From: Ipomoea triloba
Taxonomy: Eukaryota; Streptophyta; Magnoliopsida; Solanales; Convolvulaceae
Reading direction: 5' to 3'
Assembly (NCBI RefSeq): GCF_003576645.1
Contig: NC_044922.1
Coordinates: 23,810,735 to 23,874,734, forward strand
DNA length: 64,000 nt
The notes beneath the pieces were generated by a model that saw nothing but the letters and a program-made list of their open reading frames with translations, did no database searches and had not been told where the DNA came from. The position numbers and the translations under genes are program-made. Shown piece by piece: positions 1 to 11,087 of this stretch (its first letter is position 1; the number at the start of each line of letters is the position of its first letter).

Positions 1-224
1 AAATTAAAACCCTAAAATTTTCTTTGTAAAATTGTTCAAGCCAACAAACTATACAACATACCACATAGGTCTATATAGTATAAGTTTGACCAACATACCA
101 CAAGATTGTAATAGTAAGGAATAATCATCTGAGATTTGAAGATGATGTATCGCTTATGTCAGCATACAACAATAAAATTGAGTATGTAACAACATAAGTT
201 AATCCGGGGTGCTCCGAATATAAT

Positions 225-820
225 GATTTTGTCACGTTTAGTCTTAAACTTTTAAATTGATCACATGTGGTCTTTCGACTTTCAAATGGTTATCATCCGT
301 GGTCCAAGTTAACCAATCATAGGTCCTGTTTGGTAAATGGCGGTTATCTGATGTTGTTAGTTGATTGAGTTAGAAGGTATGCTTATTTGATAATATTAGC
401 TGATTGTAGAAAAATGTTTGGTAAATTAGTTGTTAGCTCATAGCTGTTTGGTATAATTTATTTTCTCAAAAGGCTAATTGAAAAGGTTGCTTTGAGTAAC
501 CTTTTAAAATTTAGTATTTTAGAGTTACAAAAAGCTTATTAACCAAACACTTATATTGATTTTTTAACCAAGTCAAACAACTAATAATGATCAAATAGAC
601 CAAAATTGGCTGATAGGCTAATTATTTACCAAACAGGGCCATGGTCTTTCAACTTTTAAAATTTAACCAGTTGTGGTCCTCCTAGAAAAACTATGACTGG
701 TTAAAATTTGAGAGTTGAAGGACCATGGTGGTTAACTTAGACCACAAATGATAATAATTTGAAAATAGAAGGACCACACTTGGTTAATTTAAAAGTGTAG
801 GACTAAACATGACACGTGGA
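225..820. mobile_element. Inverted-repeat element, outer part of a nest
   Basis: The left arm from about 233 (motif GTTTAGTCTTAAACTTTTAAA) pairs with the right arm ending near 815 (TTTAAAAGTGTAGGACTAAAC). The arms share 'ggtcctt/gaccac' phrases like those of the long-TIR Mutator-like elements elsewhere in the window. I could not find a clean target duplication, so the class is uncertain. A second element (323-640) is inserted in its centre. Confidence 0.5.
323..640. mobile_element. MITE nested inside the 225-820 element
   Basis: The ends are inverted repeats: AGGTCCTGTTTGGTAAAT on the left and ATTTACCAAACAGGGCC on the right. The interior is AT-rich, with repeated 'agctgattg/ggctgatag' phrases and no coding potential. 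The ends resemble Tourist/hAT-type MITE termini. No unambiguous target duplication is visible. Confidence 0.55.
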
Positions 821-875
821 CGGCTGTGAAGCGTTCTCATTTCTTATCTGGGCGGCAGTTCGCATGGGAGTGCAT

Positions 876-880
<5 letters not shown>

Positions 881-924
<44 letters not shown>
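881..924. repeat. (TA)n microsatellite
   Basis: An uninterrupted TA run. The about 80 bp to its left (800-880: 'gacacgtggacggctgtgaagc...') resemble the right end of the TA-associated elements at 17967-18516 and 21037-21608. This suggests another end of that family abuts the repeat. Confidence 0.9.
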
Positions 925-926
<2 letters not shown>

Positions 927-999
927 ACTTCTGAATTATAATTACACTGAGTTATTGAGTTATGTCTAATCCATTATATTTACATGGATAGAAAGTGAA

Positions 1000-1571
1000 A
1001 GAAGAAATAAACAAAAATCGTAGTTGTGGAGCTGTTTATGATATTGATACAACTGGAGACTGAGAGGAACTTTTTAAAAATATTCAGGTACTTTTGTTCT
1101 TTTCTTATACATAGTTTTTAAAATTGTTTTATGTAAAGTTACTTAAAAAGCATTTATGTGATGGTGAAAAAAGAAAAGAAAAAAAAAACAAGTAGAATCG
1201 CTAATAGAATCACAAAGAGGAGTTACAAATTTTTTTTCCATAAAATCAGAATCATTTAATGAAAATTTGAAACAATCTAAAGAAAATTTAAATGACTAAG
1301 GCCATGTTAATGACTATTTTGTGTATTGAGAAGGATATGCTAGAGAATGTTAATCTTGATGCAATTATTGATAATTTTGCATAGCACGTAGAAATTTTTT
1401 TGTCATGATTACTTTTGTATTTAAAAAATGTTGAAAATTTTCTAATAGTATTTCATGTTATTTGAAATTATTATTTTTTAGTATTATTACATTTAAATTT
1501 AAAATTTTCATATAAGGGGCCCATTTTTTTAATTTCGCCCAGAGCCTCTATAATGTTTGGACCGACCCTGA
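1000..1571 (+). pseudogene. hAT transposase (TTF-type) C-terminal relic with 3' end
   Basis: Frame +, 1301-1384, reads LMTILCIEKDMLENVNLDA followed by IIDNFA and a stop. This matches the C-terminal tail of plant TTF-zinc-finger hAT transposases, where a 'L..L.IEK.ML..+.+...I+.FA' stretch follows the hAT dimerisation domain. Upstream sequence is too decayed to translate. About 190 bp downstream a hAT-like terminus ending GACCGACCCTG (about 1561-1571) is followed by an ATT repeat. The family assignment rests on recall of the motif. The relic is non-functional. Confidence 0.5.
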
Positions 1572-1648
1572 TTATTATTATTATTACTATATTCATAAAA
1601 ATAATGTTATTGGTTAATTAAGGGCATCATATACATTAACCAAAATAG

Positions 1649-1650
<2 letters not shown>

Positions 1651-1697
<47 letters not shown>
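1651..1697. repeat. (TA)n microsatellite
   Basis: Pure TA repeat about 47 bp long. Nothing on either side was recognised as an element of the TA-associated families. Confidence 0.9.
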
Positions 1698-1701
<4 letters not shown>

Positions 1702-1751
1702 TAGATTAAATATTTATCGCTCATGAATTTTTGTGTTTTACCTAAGAAAAT

Positions 1752-2148
1752 GAGTTAATTACCGATTTGGTCTCTCGACTATTGGGATTTTACCACTTTG
1801 GTCCTCGACAATTTTTTTTGCCCAATTAAGTCCTTGACTTTGAAAAAATTAACCAATTTAGTCCTCCGTTTATTTTGGTGTTAAACAACCGTTAAATCGG
1901 GACCAAATTGGTAATTTTGCTATAGTCAAGGGACCATTTCAGTAATTAATTTTGACTGAAATGGTCCCTTGACTATTGTGAAATTACCAATTTGGTCCCC
2001 TATTTAACGGATATCAAATGGTAAAATAAACGTAGGACCAAATTGGTTAAATTTTTCAAAGTCGAGGACTTAATTGGGCAAGAAAAATTATCGAGAACCA
2101 AAGTGGTGAAATCTCAATAGTCGATGGACCAAATCGGTAATTAACTCT
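1752..2148. mobile_element. Mutator-like MITE with 9-bp target duplication
   Basis: The element starts GAGTTAATTACCGATTTGG and ends with the inverse, CCAAATCGGTAATTAACTC. It is flanked by perfect 9-bp direct repeats TAAGAAAAT at 1743-1751 and 2149-2157. A 9-bp duplication is the hallmark of Mutator-superfamily insertion. The whole 397 bp folds into one hairpin with arms of about 190 bp, so it is a foldback, non-autonomous MULE. No coding sequence. Confidence 0.88.
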
Positions 2149-2585
2149 AAGAAAATTTATTGGTAAATTAAACACATAAAAATTTTAATGATTTTTTTTT
2201 TTTGTATATAAATTTGATTTTTGTTGTAATGTATATGACCAGTGTGTACGTATGTTTGTGTAGGTATTGTTAAAAGTTTGTATAATGTAGCGTTAATGTT
2301 ATTAAGGGTGTGTTTGGTTCGCATATGGGAATCGGAATCGGAATGGGTATCAAATATTTGGTAATGGTCAGTGGCGGAGCCAGAAATCTTCTCCAGTGGT
2401 GGCGAAAAATTAAAACTAACAAAATATTTTGAAAAAAAATGAAAAACTTAGATACCGATGCATACATAATTACATATTGTTGACTAGTGATGAAAAATCA
2501 AAACATATCAAGATAAAAATATATTTAAAACAAAATATAAAACATAATTAATTTGATAAAATAGTTCGAATGAAAAACACATTAT

Positions 2586-2677
2586 AAATTATTCACCTCA
2601 CTATTAATATTAAAAAATAAAAAGAACAAAGAAATTATTCACCTCACTATTAATATTAAAAAATAAAAAGAACAAAG
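2586..2677. repeat. Tandem duplication, period about 46 bp
   Basis: Two copies of an AT-rich unit ('aaattattcacctcactatt...') lie back to back with almost no divergence, which indicates a recent duplication. Confidence 0.85.
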
Positions 2678-2724
2678 AAAAAATATATATACATGGTCTG
2701 TTTCATATATAGAGACCATGTACA

Positions 2725-2812
2725 GGGACTTAGGATTTGAACGGTGGACTATTTCATACACAGTGAGAATGGCCTTACCATCTAAGCCAATTAACACTTG
2801 TTGAAATCTTGG
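2725..2812 (-). mobile_element. tRNA-derived SINE remnant
   Basis: On the minus strand it reads TGGCTTAGATGGTAAGGCC (box A-like) and then GTTCAAATCC (box B). The spacing fits a tRNA-type internal polymerase III promoter. There is no folded acceptor stem, so it is not called a tRNA gene. Confidence 0.45.
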
Positions 2813-2873
2813 TATAATTAATATATATACTTAATATGGGGAAGCAATTGAGGAGGAAGAGATGAAACTCTTA

Positions 2874-3177
2874 GGGTGTGTTTGGTTCGCACATGGAAAT
2901 CGGAATCGGTATGGGTATCAAATACTTGGTAAGGGTAACGGGTTTTGGTGAAAGTATTTTGCATGTTTGGTAGTAGGGTGGAATGTGGATGATTATTAAT
3001 AATTGGGGAAGAAAGGATGAAGGGAAATGAAACCTGGCCTTATATAATAAGGGTATGTGTTTTTCAATTAATGAGGTATTCCAAACTCATAGTAATATTC
3101 TAAAAACCTGTCAACCAAACAATAACAATCAGATTGATACCCATATCTTATACCAAAACCCCTCAACCAAACACACC
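2874..3177. mobile_element. Inner PIF/Harbinger-like MITE
   Basis: The left end GGGTGTGTTTGGTTCGCA and right end TCAACCAAACACACC are inverted repeats. TTA precedes the left end but ATT follows the right end, so the duplication is imperfect. It is closely related to the terminus of the enclosing element. Confidence 0.5.
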
Positions 3178-3544
3178 ATTGTTTTATTAGGGAATAAGTT
3201 TTACAATTTAGGGGATAATCAAAACCCATAGTAGTGTTCTAATAACCTGTCAACCAAACAATAACAATGACTTTGATACTCATTCCTGATAGTTAAACAT
3301 GTCAACTAAACGCACCCTAAATAATACTTCGTATAAGATATGAAGACGTAAAGAATGCAAGTGCAATAAAGAAGACTTGTTGGTGAAGAAAGATAGCTAG
3401 TGTCGCACAAGCAGAATCCCGAAAGTCATGAGCAAAGTAAACTTTTATGATATATATCAATTCTTATCTAATAAAAAAAATAAAAATAAAAATAAAAATA
3501 AAAAGATGAGAAGCTGAAAAAGCTAGTCTAAGCCTTTTTTTTTT

Positions 3545-3655
3545 CGTAATACTACTGACACTGTTGAAGCTCAAACCCACTCCCATCATCTATATAGAAG
3601 TGTAAACCGGGACACGGGGTGCCACTAGACCACAAGGTCTTTGGCTAGGCTTTTT
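3545..3655 (-). mobile_element. tRNA-derived SINE fragment
   Basis: On the minus strand it carries CTTGTGGTCTAGTGGCACC (box A region) and, about 50 bp on, GGTTTGAGC (box B). The same 'gtggtctagtggca' motif recurs near 13110, 13530 and 53175, which defines one SINE family in this window. Confidence 0.6.
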
Positions 3656-3882
3656 CATTTGTCAAAAAGTGTACAGTTTCAGTGTGCAACTAGTAGTTTA
3701 TATACATCTTGTGAACTTCTCTAAATTGAAATTAAATAAACAATAAGTACTAATACTTCATTGTTACACCTTTTTTTTTTTTCCTTTAAAAGAATCTTAA
3801 TTACATCCCAAGTTTATTTTATGAGTAACTATATATCATCAAAATCTAATTTGTCTCATTCGAATATACTGTTTTTAAAAAT

Positions 3883-4109
3883 GAGTTAATACCCATTTTG
3901 GTCCCTCGACTATAGCGTAATACTTGATTTTGTCCCATAGAATTAAAAGTACCCAATTTAGTCCTCTAACTTGTAAAATTATGCTCAATTTGGTCCTCCG
4001 TTACAATTTCCATCCACCAGCCGTTATATAGAGGGGCAAAATCGTCATTTTCAATAGTCGAGGGACCAAAATGGGTACTTAATAGTCGAGGGACCAAAAT
4101 GGGTACTTC

Positions 4110-4145
<36 letters not shown>

Positions 4146-5217
4146 TTAATATTTGGAGAATATCTCTTAGTTTAGTTTTGTATATCAACATTAGGGGTGT
4201 GTAATCTATTAATCGAACCATTTTAACCGAAGTTTTTAAAACTTTAACCGTTAATCGAGCCGACTTGAATTGTTTTCGATTAATCGGTTGGTTAACAGAT
4301 TAACCGAATTTTTTTAAAGCAACAATTCTAAATCCTAAAAATAATACCTATTATAATAAATCTAATTAAAATAATACATATAATAAATCCATAACAAAAT
4401 ATAGAAAAACAATATCATAAAAGTTCAGTTAAAAATAGTTAACCGACAAATTCGAACCCAATTAACCGTTAATCGAAATTTTAAAAAATCTTTAACCATT
4501 AACCGAACCGAAAAAATTTAGTTAAAAATAGTTAACTGGCAATTTCGAACCCAATTAACCGTTAATTGAAATTTTAAAAAACCTTTAACCATTAACCAAA
4601 CCATTGAATCAAAATTTTAAAAAGTTTAGTTAAAATTTTAAAAAACCTTTAACCATTAACCGAACCGAACGGTTAACCATTGTTTAACTGAACTTTTTCG
4701 GTTGGGCTAATGGCTAAATGTTTTTTTTTTTAAATTTCGGTTAACGGTTAATTGGGTTTGAATTTGGGTTCGGTTACTTTTTCAGTTCGGTTAGTCGTTA
4801 AAGGTTTTTTAAAATTCCGATTAACGGTTAATTGCGTTCAAAATTGTCGGTCAACCGAACGATTAACCAAAATTTTAAACATATATATAACTAAATAAAT
4901 AAATATATAATCTAATATGTAAAATCTCTATAAATTTGTAATGTATTTATGATATTATTTTTGTATATTTTCTTATGGATTTATTACTATATGTATTATT
5001 TTAATTGAATTTATTATTATAGGTATTATTTTTAGGATTTAGAACTTTAGCTTTAAAAAGTTCGGTTAATAGACCAATTAATCCCAAAAAAATTTTAATT
5101 ATGTTCGGTTAACGGTTAAAGTTTTAAAAACTTTAGTTAAAACGGTTCGGTTAATAGATTACACACCCCTAGCGTTGATATATAAAACTAAACTAAGAGA
5201 CATTGTCCCAATATTAA

Positions 5218-5259
<42 letters not shown>

Positions 5260-5479
5260 CTCATTTTGGTCCCTCAACTATTAAGTACCCATTTTGGCCC
5301 CTCGACTATTGAAAATGACGATTTTGCCCCCATTTTTAACGGCTGATGGATGGAAATTGTAACGGAGGACCAAATTGAGTATATTTCACAAGTTAGAGGA
5401 CTAAATTGGGTACTTTTAATTCTATGGGACAAAATCAAGTATTACGCTATAATCAAGGGACCAAAATGGGTATTAACTC
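3883..5479. mobile_element. 1.6-kb foldback Mutator-like element, 10-bp target duplication
   Basis: The termini are GAGTTAATACCCATTTTGG and CCAAAATGGGTATTAACTC. They are flanked by the 10-bp direct repeat TTTTAAAAAT at 3873-3882 and 5480-5489. Both arms are about 800 bp and pair over nearly their whole length, including the (ATT)n/(AAT)n tracts at 4108-4141 and 5220-5254. The inner parts contain a second palindrome (4194-5172). The centre has many copies of a TTAACCG/CGGTTAA motif. No transposase is present. Confidence 0.85.
4194..5172. repeat. Inner palindrome with hAT-like ends and TTAACCG repeats
   Basis: The ends TAGGGGTGTGTAATC and GATTACACACCCCTA are perfect inverted repeats. The sequence next to each end (atatcaaca / cgttgatat) is itself inverted rather than directly repeated. 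The inner unit therefore belongs to the same palindrome and is not a simple later insertion. The core is made of irregular repeats of 'aaccgttaatcgaaattttaaaa'. A related half-copy lies at about 53005-53160. Confidence 0.65.
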
Positions 5480-5587
5480 TTTTAAAAATAGATGGGCTAG
5501 AAAATTGTGTATTTTTTATTACACAAAAAGTTGATTAAAAGTTATGAACTTTTCAAAAATTTTGACCACTTTATAGGTGTTGAGTAG

Positions 5588-5870
5588 TAATTTATATCGT
5601 GGATCCTGATTCAATATACATAATTTAGCTTTATAAAGTACAGAATTCATGTTTATAATGCACAAAATTATATAGTTGAGGACACATAAACACTTAACGT
5701 AATACACATAATTCATATTGATAATGCACAAAACTTATGTTCATTATATCGTGTTTATGTGTATTGTGTATTATGAACATAAATTATGTATCTTATGGAG
5801 TCAAATTCTGTGTATTGGACCAGGGTTCATAGTGCACTGTGGACCCTGGTCCACGATATAACGATTGGTG
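5588..5870. mobile_element. MITE of the 'ACCCTGGTCC' terminal family
   Basis: The left end TTTATATCGTGGATCC pairs with the right end GGACCCTGGTCCACGATATAA. The interior is AT-rich with repeated 'ataatgcacaaa/attcatgtt' phrases. Related ends occur near 29610, 40540-41025 and 41880-42265. I could not fix a target duplication. Confidence 0.55.
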
Positions 5871-6004
5871 GTAAGTGTTATCGACAACTTTTGATTGATA
5901 GGAAGTAATAGAAATGAATTTTTTGCTATTGTTCTTTTTTTTTTTTTTTTTTTGGAATCATCATATTGGTTAGAAACCCTATCTCTAACTTGCAAGCTCT
6001 AATA

Positions 6005-6100
6005 AATTTAGGAACAATACCAAAAGGTCACGAGTTCGATTTTTGTCAACACCTTAACATCAAATATTGGCTACGAGTTTTTATCGTCACCTAAAAAAAA
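6005..6100 (+). mobile_element. SINE 3' fragment
   Basis: GGTCACGAGTTCGATTTTTGTC resembles a tRNA box B, and the tail 'atcgtcacctaaaaaaaa' matches the 3' end (gtcaccc + A-run) of the SINE copies at 38050 and 51668. Confidence 0.5.
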
Positions 6101-6783
6101 TTGATGATTTTTTTATAGTGACAATGAAATACTAGGTAATTCTTCACAATTATAGCTATAGCTAGTTATTTATCCACTAATTTAAATTTTCAAGTAATAT
6201 AGTATCACCCACGTCCACCAAATAAAGCTTAAATTTATCAATATCCACAGTAATATAAAATCTATCTTAAGCTTAACAAAGAATCCAAATATTAACTCAA
6301 CTGCATGATACTTTGTTAAAAAACGTTTGATTTTAGACTTGGTAAGTTAATTTCTCAACTATATACTTAGTGTTAATTATGTTAAAATTTTAAGGAATTA
6401 ATCTTGAGAAAAACTCAATTTACAAATTAAACCATGTAGCGGAAATTTTAACTACATTCTAAGTTTTTGAAAGATAAACTCAGCAGACTATATTTTTATG
6501 GTTTGTTTGAGTGAAGATTCTGTTCAAGTCTCTTTGAGCTTGAAGATAATTTGATGCGTATGTTAAGTACTTTGAACTTGATCTTTCAATTTGCAAATTT
6601 CAACTTCTAGTGTCTCTCTCCTTTTATAGCCTTGTTCAGCATCTTCTTGTTCAATATTCAATTGTATTTATACTATATTTTGAATTTGTTCGTTGAAGAG
6701 AAGACAAAGTTAATATATATTGATTAAGGCTTGACAAGTTAATCTCTCCACTATATATTTGTAATGTTGAAACCTAAGCTAAT
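6101..6783. other. Intergenic, nothing recognised
   Basis: AT-rich sequence with frequent stops in all frames. Phrases such as 'gagaagacaaagtt' recur at 8460, so an old dispersed repeat is possible. No gene, RNA or clear element seen. Confidence 0.5.
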
Positions 6784-6792
6784 TAATTATTA

Positions 6793-7861
6793 GAGCAAAT
6801 TGCCATTTTGCTCCACTGACTATAGGGGTCCTCTTAATTTCAGTCCACGACTTTCAAAAGTGTTAATTGCATACCATGACTTTTCAATTTGTATCAATTT
6901 TGGTCACTCCGGCCAAATTGCCGGTCAAATTTCGCCAGAAAATTTTAAAAGTTAAAATAATGAGGGTATTTTAGTCATTTCACATTTTTTTTCTTCTTCT
7001 CCGGCGAATTCTTCTTCTTCTCCGGTGACTTCTTCTTCTCCGACGATGCAAACTTAGGTTTTTTTTTAATCTTGGTTATTCATCCATGTGAAATGACTAA
7101 AATGGCATGGTGCTTAAATTTGTTTTGATTTGAAGATCTTTGCACTGATCTCTACAGTTTTTGATTGGATTTACTGAAAATTTGTTGTGATTTGAAGATC
7201 TGAGGCCTGAATTTGAGGAATTATTTCTGTAATATGAAATTTGTGTGTTGAATTCACTTGATAAACGGAGATGTCGGTGTCTTCTACGTATTGGTGTTAC
7301 AGATGCGATAGGTTTGTGCGAGTGTGGGACCAGGAGGATTCCGTGGCTTGCCCGGATTGTTTCAGTGGGTTTATCGAGGAAATCGATACTCCGACCCGAT
7401 CCTTGCTCTCGGAGTCTTGCCGGAGCCGTTTCGCGGCGTCGGCTGCGTTCGTGATGCAGAGCTCGGATCAGAACGCGCCGCCCTCTAGTCCAGGCGTGAG
7501 GAGGAGCCGGAGGAACGGCGGCGGCGACCGCTTGCCGTATAACCCGATTATTGTGCTCCGCGGCGGCGCCGCCAAAGGCGGCGGCGACGGTAGTCATTTC
7601 ACATGGATGAATAACCAAGATTAAAAAAAACCTAAGTTTGCACCGTCGGAGAAGAAGAAGTCACCGGAGAAGAAGAAAAAATGTGAAATGACTAAAATAC
7701 CCTCATTATTTTAACTTTAAAAATTTTCCGACGAAATTTGGCCGGAGTGACCAAAATTGATACAAATTGAAAAGTCATGGTATGCAATTAACACTTTTGA
7801 AAGTCGTGGACTGAAATTAAGAGGACCCATATAGTCAGTGGACCAAAATGGCAATTTGCTC
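6793..7861. mobile_element. Pack-MULE carrying a RING-finger gene fragment
   Basis: Long terminal inverted repeats (about 6793-7099 and 7591-7861) start GAGCAAATTGCCATTTTG and end with the inverse. They are flanked by the perfect 9-bp direct repeat TAATTATTA (6784-6792 and 7862-7870), the Mutator-superfamily signature. Between the arms lies about 490 bp of non-repetitive sequence containing the start of a host gene, with GC content far above its surroundings. This is the definition of a Pack-MULE. No transposase is present. The arms share the terminal motif of the foldback elements at 1752, 3883 and 55700. Confidence 0.9.
7271..7624 (+). pseudogene. Captured N-terminus of a RING-type E3 ligase (RDUF/RHC-like)
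   Basis: Open frame of 117 codons beginning MSVSSTYWCYRCDRF. It has a four-cysteine zinc ribbon (C9, C12, C27, C30) followed by FIEEID. This is the N-terminal module of plant RING-H2 ligases of the RHC1A/RDUF group, which attach ubiquitin to target proteins. The later stretch (RRSRRNGG...LPYNPIIVLRGG) also fits that group. The RING domain itself is missing. The last roughly 10 residues are encoded by the right terminal repeat of the Pack-MULE, so the product would be chimeric. A possible 5'UTR and intron end (CTCTACAG) lies upstream. Alternatively the parent gene is elsewhere and this copy is silent, which I consider most likely. Confidence 0.75.
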
Positions 7862-7870
7862 TAATTATTA

Positions 7871-10480
7871 TTGAAGAAAACTTGAGTTTTAAAGTTATGC
7901 AGTGAAAATTTTAATCATGTTTTAAGTATTTGAAGGATTATTAGCGCACAGTTTTTATAGCTTGCTTGGGTTTAAAATAAAAATGGAAAATACTTTTAAA
8001 GTGAAATTATGTAAGTAAAAGTATATATGAAGGGATTTTTATAGTGTTTTGAAGATGATGTAATTCCTTCATTTTTATCCTTTAGCACTATGAGGAAATA
8101 CACTATGTCACCCACAAATTACAAAGTGAATTGACACTACCAAGTCAGCCTCAAGTTTGCTAGTTTTTTGATAAGTTTCATTAATACTTGCTACATACTC
8201 AAGCCTTTTCTACTTCAATTCACATGTAAAGTATCTCCTAAGTTGACAACAAAGTTGTACTTCCTTCAGCTAGATATATCCTTGTAACTTTGCTTGAGTT
8301 TTCTTTGAGCAAGAAGACAATTTTATTCTTCTATGAAGCACTTAGAACTTGATCTCTCAGCTCTTAGCTTTTGTTCCTCGATTTTTAACTTAGCTTACAC
8401 ATTTCTCCCTTGCAAGTTTAATCTTCAGCTCTTTTTATACTTGTTTTTTAATTTGTCCATTGAAGAGGAGACAAATTTAAATTTATCTTTTACCCAATGA
8501 ATCCGATATTGACTGTTGAATGTAATATCGTCCAATTAGTTTGACATTTGGTAGACTAGGTGGTTCTTACTTGCCACTTGCTCTATGAAATTTGACATTT
8601 CTCTTTTTCTAATAAGACTTGCCATATCTAGTAAGAATTTTCCTTGACTTCCATGTCAACAGCAAAAAACAACATAGAGATGCCTTTTGGAGCATTATAT
8701 TCCTTGGTCCTTGGAATCATCCTGTTCATTATTTTTTGAGAACATTTCTTCCACTGTTTGTCTCATACAATAATCTCTTTGCTTGTTATACTTCTTTGCT
8801 ACATCAAGTTCATGCGTCTCATCACTCCACTATCCATATTCCTTCCTAAAAGGTTGAATCTCCAACCCCAAGGGACCGAAAGAGCATCTAGGAGGATGTA
8901 AACCATGGTAACTCAACTGAACATATAGGCTAGACATTTGCTTACTGCACATAAGGAGCCTTGCTTACTGCACATAAGGAGCCAGCCCCTCACTTTAAGA
9001 GGTTGTTTCACACTATACTGACGCGCACTGGTGATTGAGATCAAACTCGATCTCTGGTCTTTTTTTCCAATTTTCACCCTTGTGACCAACGTAACTGAAC
9101 TGCCTATGCGGGCTACTTTCCATATTTCTATTAGACTTATATGTTCATGCTTCTATCTCACTATCGTCTTCTTCTCTTTAGTCTTTATTTTTCTAGTTCA
9201 TTATTTCCTTGTAGGTTTTAACGATTAAAGCATGTGCTCCATCTCAACTAAAAGCCTAAGCTAATAATAAGACTACACATATTATATTTATGCTCACATT
9301 AACTACTATTTGGCTTAACCTGGCCTCCCCGTTGAACCAACTCTCTTGAGATAGTTTTTGAAAACTTCCATGTTCAACTCTTTGTGTCTTCTTCTATTGT
9401 CTTTTGTGTATACCTCATATGCTTTAAACTTTTGCAATATTTGAACCCTTAGACAATTTCTTGCTAGCTAGGTCATAGGGAATTTTAGTTCGAAATATAT
9501 TCCCATATTAAAATCCAGTTATGGTAATTCACGAAATTAATCCAAGTCTTGCGCCACACACAATTTTATTAAAATTGATTCGCTTCCTCCCGATGGTGCT
9601 AAGAGCGCAGCGTTGAAGCATCGATTTTGCAGAACACAATGGATTACTACGATTTATTCACACACTCAAATAAATCATACGGCGAACTTGAACAAGGATG
9701 AACATTTTGAATTTTAGAGAACTTGCCGCTAATTTAGAAAGTAGAGAGAAGTGAAAATAAAATTAGAATTTTTAGGTGTGTCAAAATGTAGAAAACATTA
9801 TGCCCAACACGATATTTTTATAGGAGAATGGAATTTATTAACATTCAAGCTAAGCTTTCAAAGTTATATATTTAATTAAAATTCAAATTGTAACTCCGAT
9901 CCCAATAAAATTGATAAATTAATCAGAATAAATATAATTCTAGAAAGTTAATCTTAGATATAATTAATAAGAATTAATTATAATTAATACTAAACAAATA
10001 AGAATTAATTTAACATTTCCAGTAACTTACAATTAATAGTAAGCAATAAGCAGTAGGAAGATACAAAAAATGATTCTCAAAAAAAAAAAAAAAAAAAAAA
10101 AAGAGAGAGGAAGATACAAATTAAACAATGAGATGAGAACAATAGATGCTTATAAGGTCATGATTTGTATTAGGTATATATCAGCATTTTTTAATATTAT
10201 ATCCAACAATAATAATAACAACAAGAATAATTAGCAAAACTGAAAAAGAAACCTTAAATAATTAGCATGAAGGCGAGGAGCGAATGAGAACATAGTACGA
10301 CGTGTAGTGGGAAAGATGTTAATTCTGTTTTAAAAAGGATTAATATAAAGAATGAGTTGCTTAATTAAAAAGAAAGAGATTTGGCAGTGATTAGGTAGAT
10401 TGAAAACAACGTTGCTTGTCAACCTCTTAAAGCAACTCATATTTTTTTTTTTACACTTTATAAGATGAAACTTATCTAGT
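7871..10480. other. Intergenic, no supported gene
   Basis: Only short unconserved open frames are present (for example 76 codons at 8619, 65 at 9031), none of which I recognise. A 24-bp unit 'cttgcttactgcacataaggagc' is duplicated at about 8938-8985. The stretch 9520-9840 ('cttgcgccacacac...gctaagagcgcagcg') has higher complexity and may be an old LTR or gene remnant. A poly-A tract lies at 10080-10102. Confidence 0.5.
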
Positions 10481-11087
10481 TACTAATTTTACACGCGCAT
10501 TGCGCGAATAGGTTATAGCTTAATGTTTATATTTAAATAAATTTTGCAAGATTATATATGAGAAGTTTATACATAGGTAATTGAATGTCGAATTTGTTTA
10601 TTTAGATATGTAACTCAAAGTATATTAATCCAAGATAATATATGAAATTCATTATAATTGTCACTAAAATAAATGTTTGCAACTTTGTAAAATCGATAAT
10701 TTAAATACTTGGTCTAAAAATGATTGTCTAAATAAATACTACTTTTGGTTTGAATTTTTCTAAGTATTCTTAATTCTCTTTTGAGTAACATTGTCAGTAT
10801 CTTCATCTTTACTCTTTGTCCTCTTCCTTTTTGTCGTTAGTGTGTTATTTGCAATTGGGTTACTGTTAGTAGCATAGATGACAACGTCATGCAATGAGAT
10901 TAGGATATAGAAGCTATGGACTTTCCTTTAGGTGTTCTGCTCGGGGTTCATTTGGTTCAACCATTATTGTTGAATGTCTTATTGTGGATAAAGAAATCCA
11001 TAGTTTAAGGAAAACAGATTAAATAAATTAGTAAAAAATTTGAAAATTTTAAATATGAGGTATTCCAAAGGTATCAAAAGATAGTTT

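Larger units (their letters stand above)
2306..3317. mobile_element. PIF/Harbinger-like element, nested
   Basis: It starts GGGTGTGTTTGGTTCGCAT and ends AACTAAACGCACCC, with TAA on both sides (2303-2305 and 3318-3320). A 3-bp TAA/TTA duplication with G-rich 'GTTTGGTT' termini is typical of Tourist-type MITEs. A second copy of the same terminus (2874-3177) is nested within it. A hAT-like terminus (CAGTGGCGGAGCCAG at about 2370) also occurs inside but its partner end was not found. Confidence 0.6.

Noticed and set aside
7097..7618. 173-codon minus-strand open frame across the Pack-MULE
   Set aside because: It is the antisense shadow of the GC-rich captured fragment. The plus strand has the recognisable zinc ribbon and the minus product matches nothing I know.
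8619..9228. Two open frames of 65-76 codons
   Set aside because: No recognisable motif, AT-driven composition, no splice partners.
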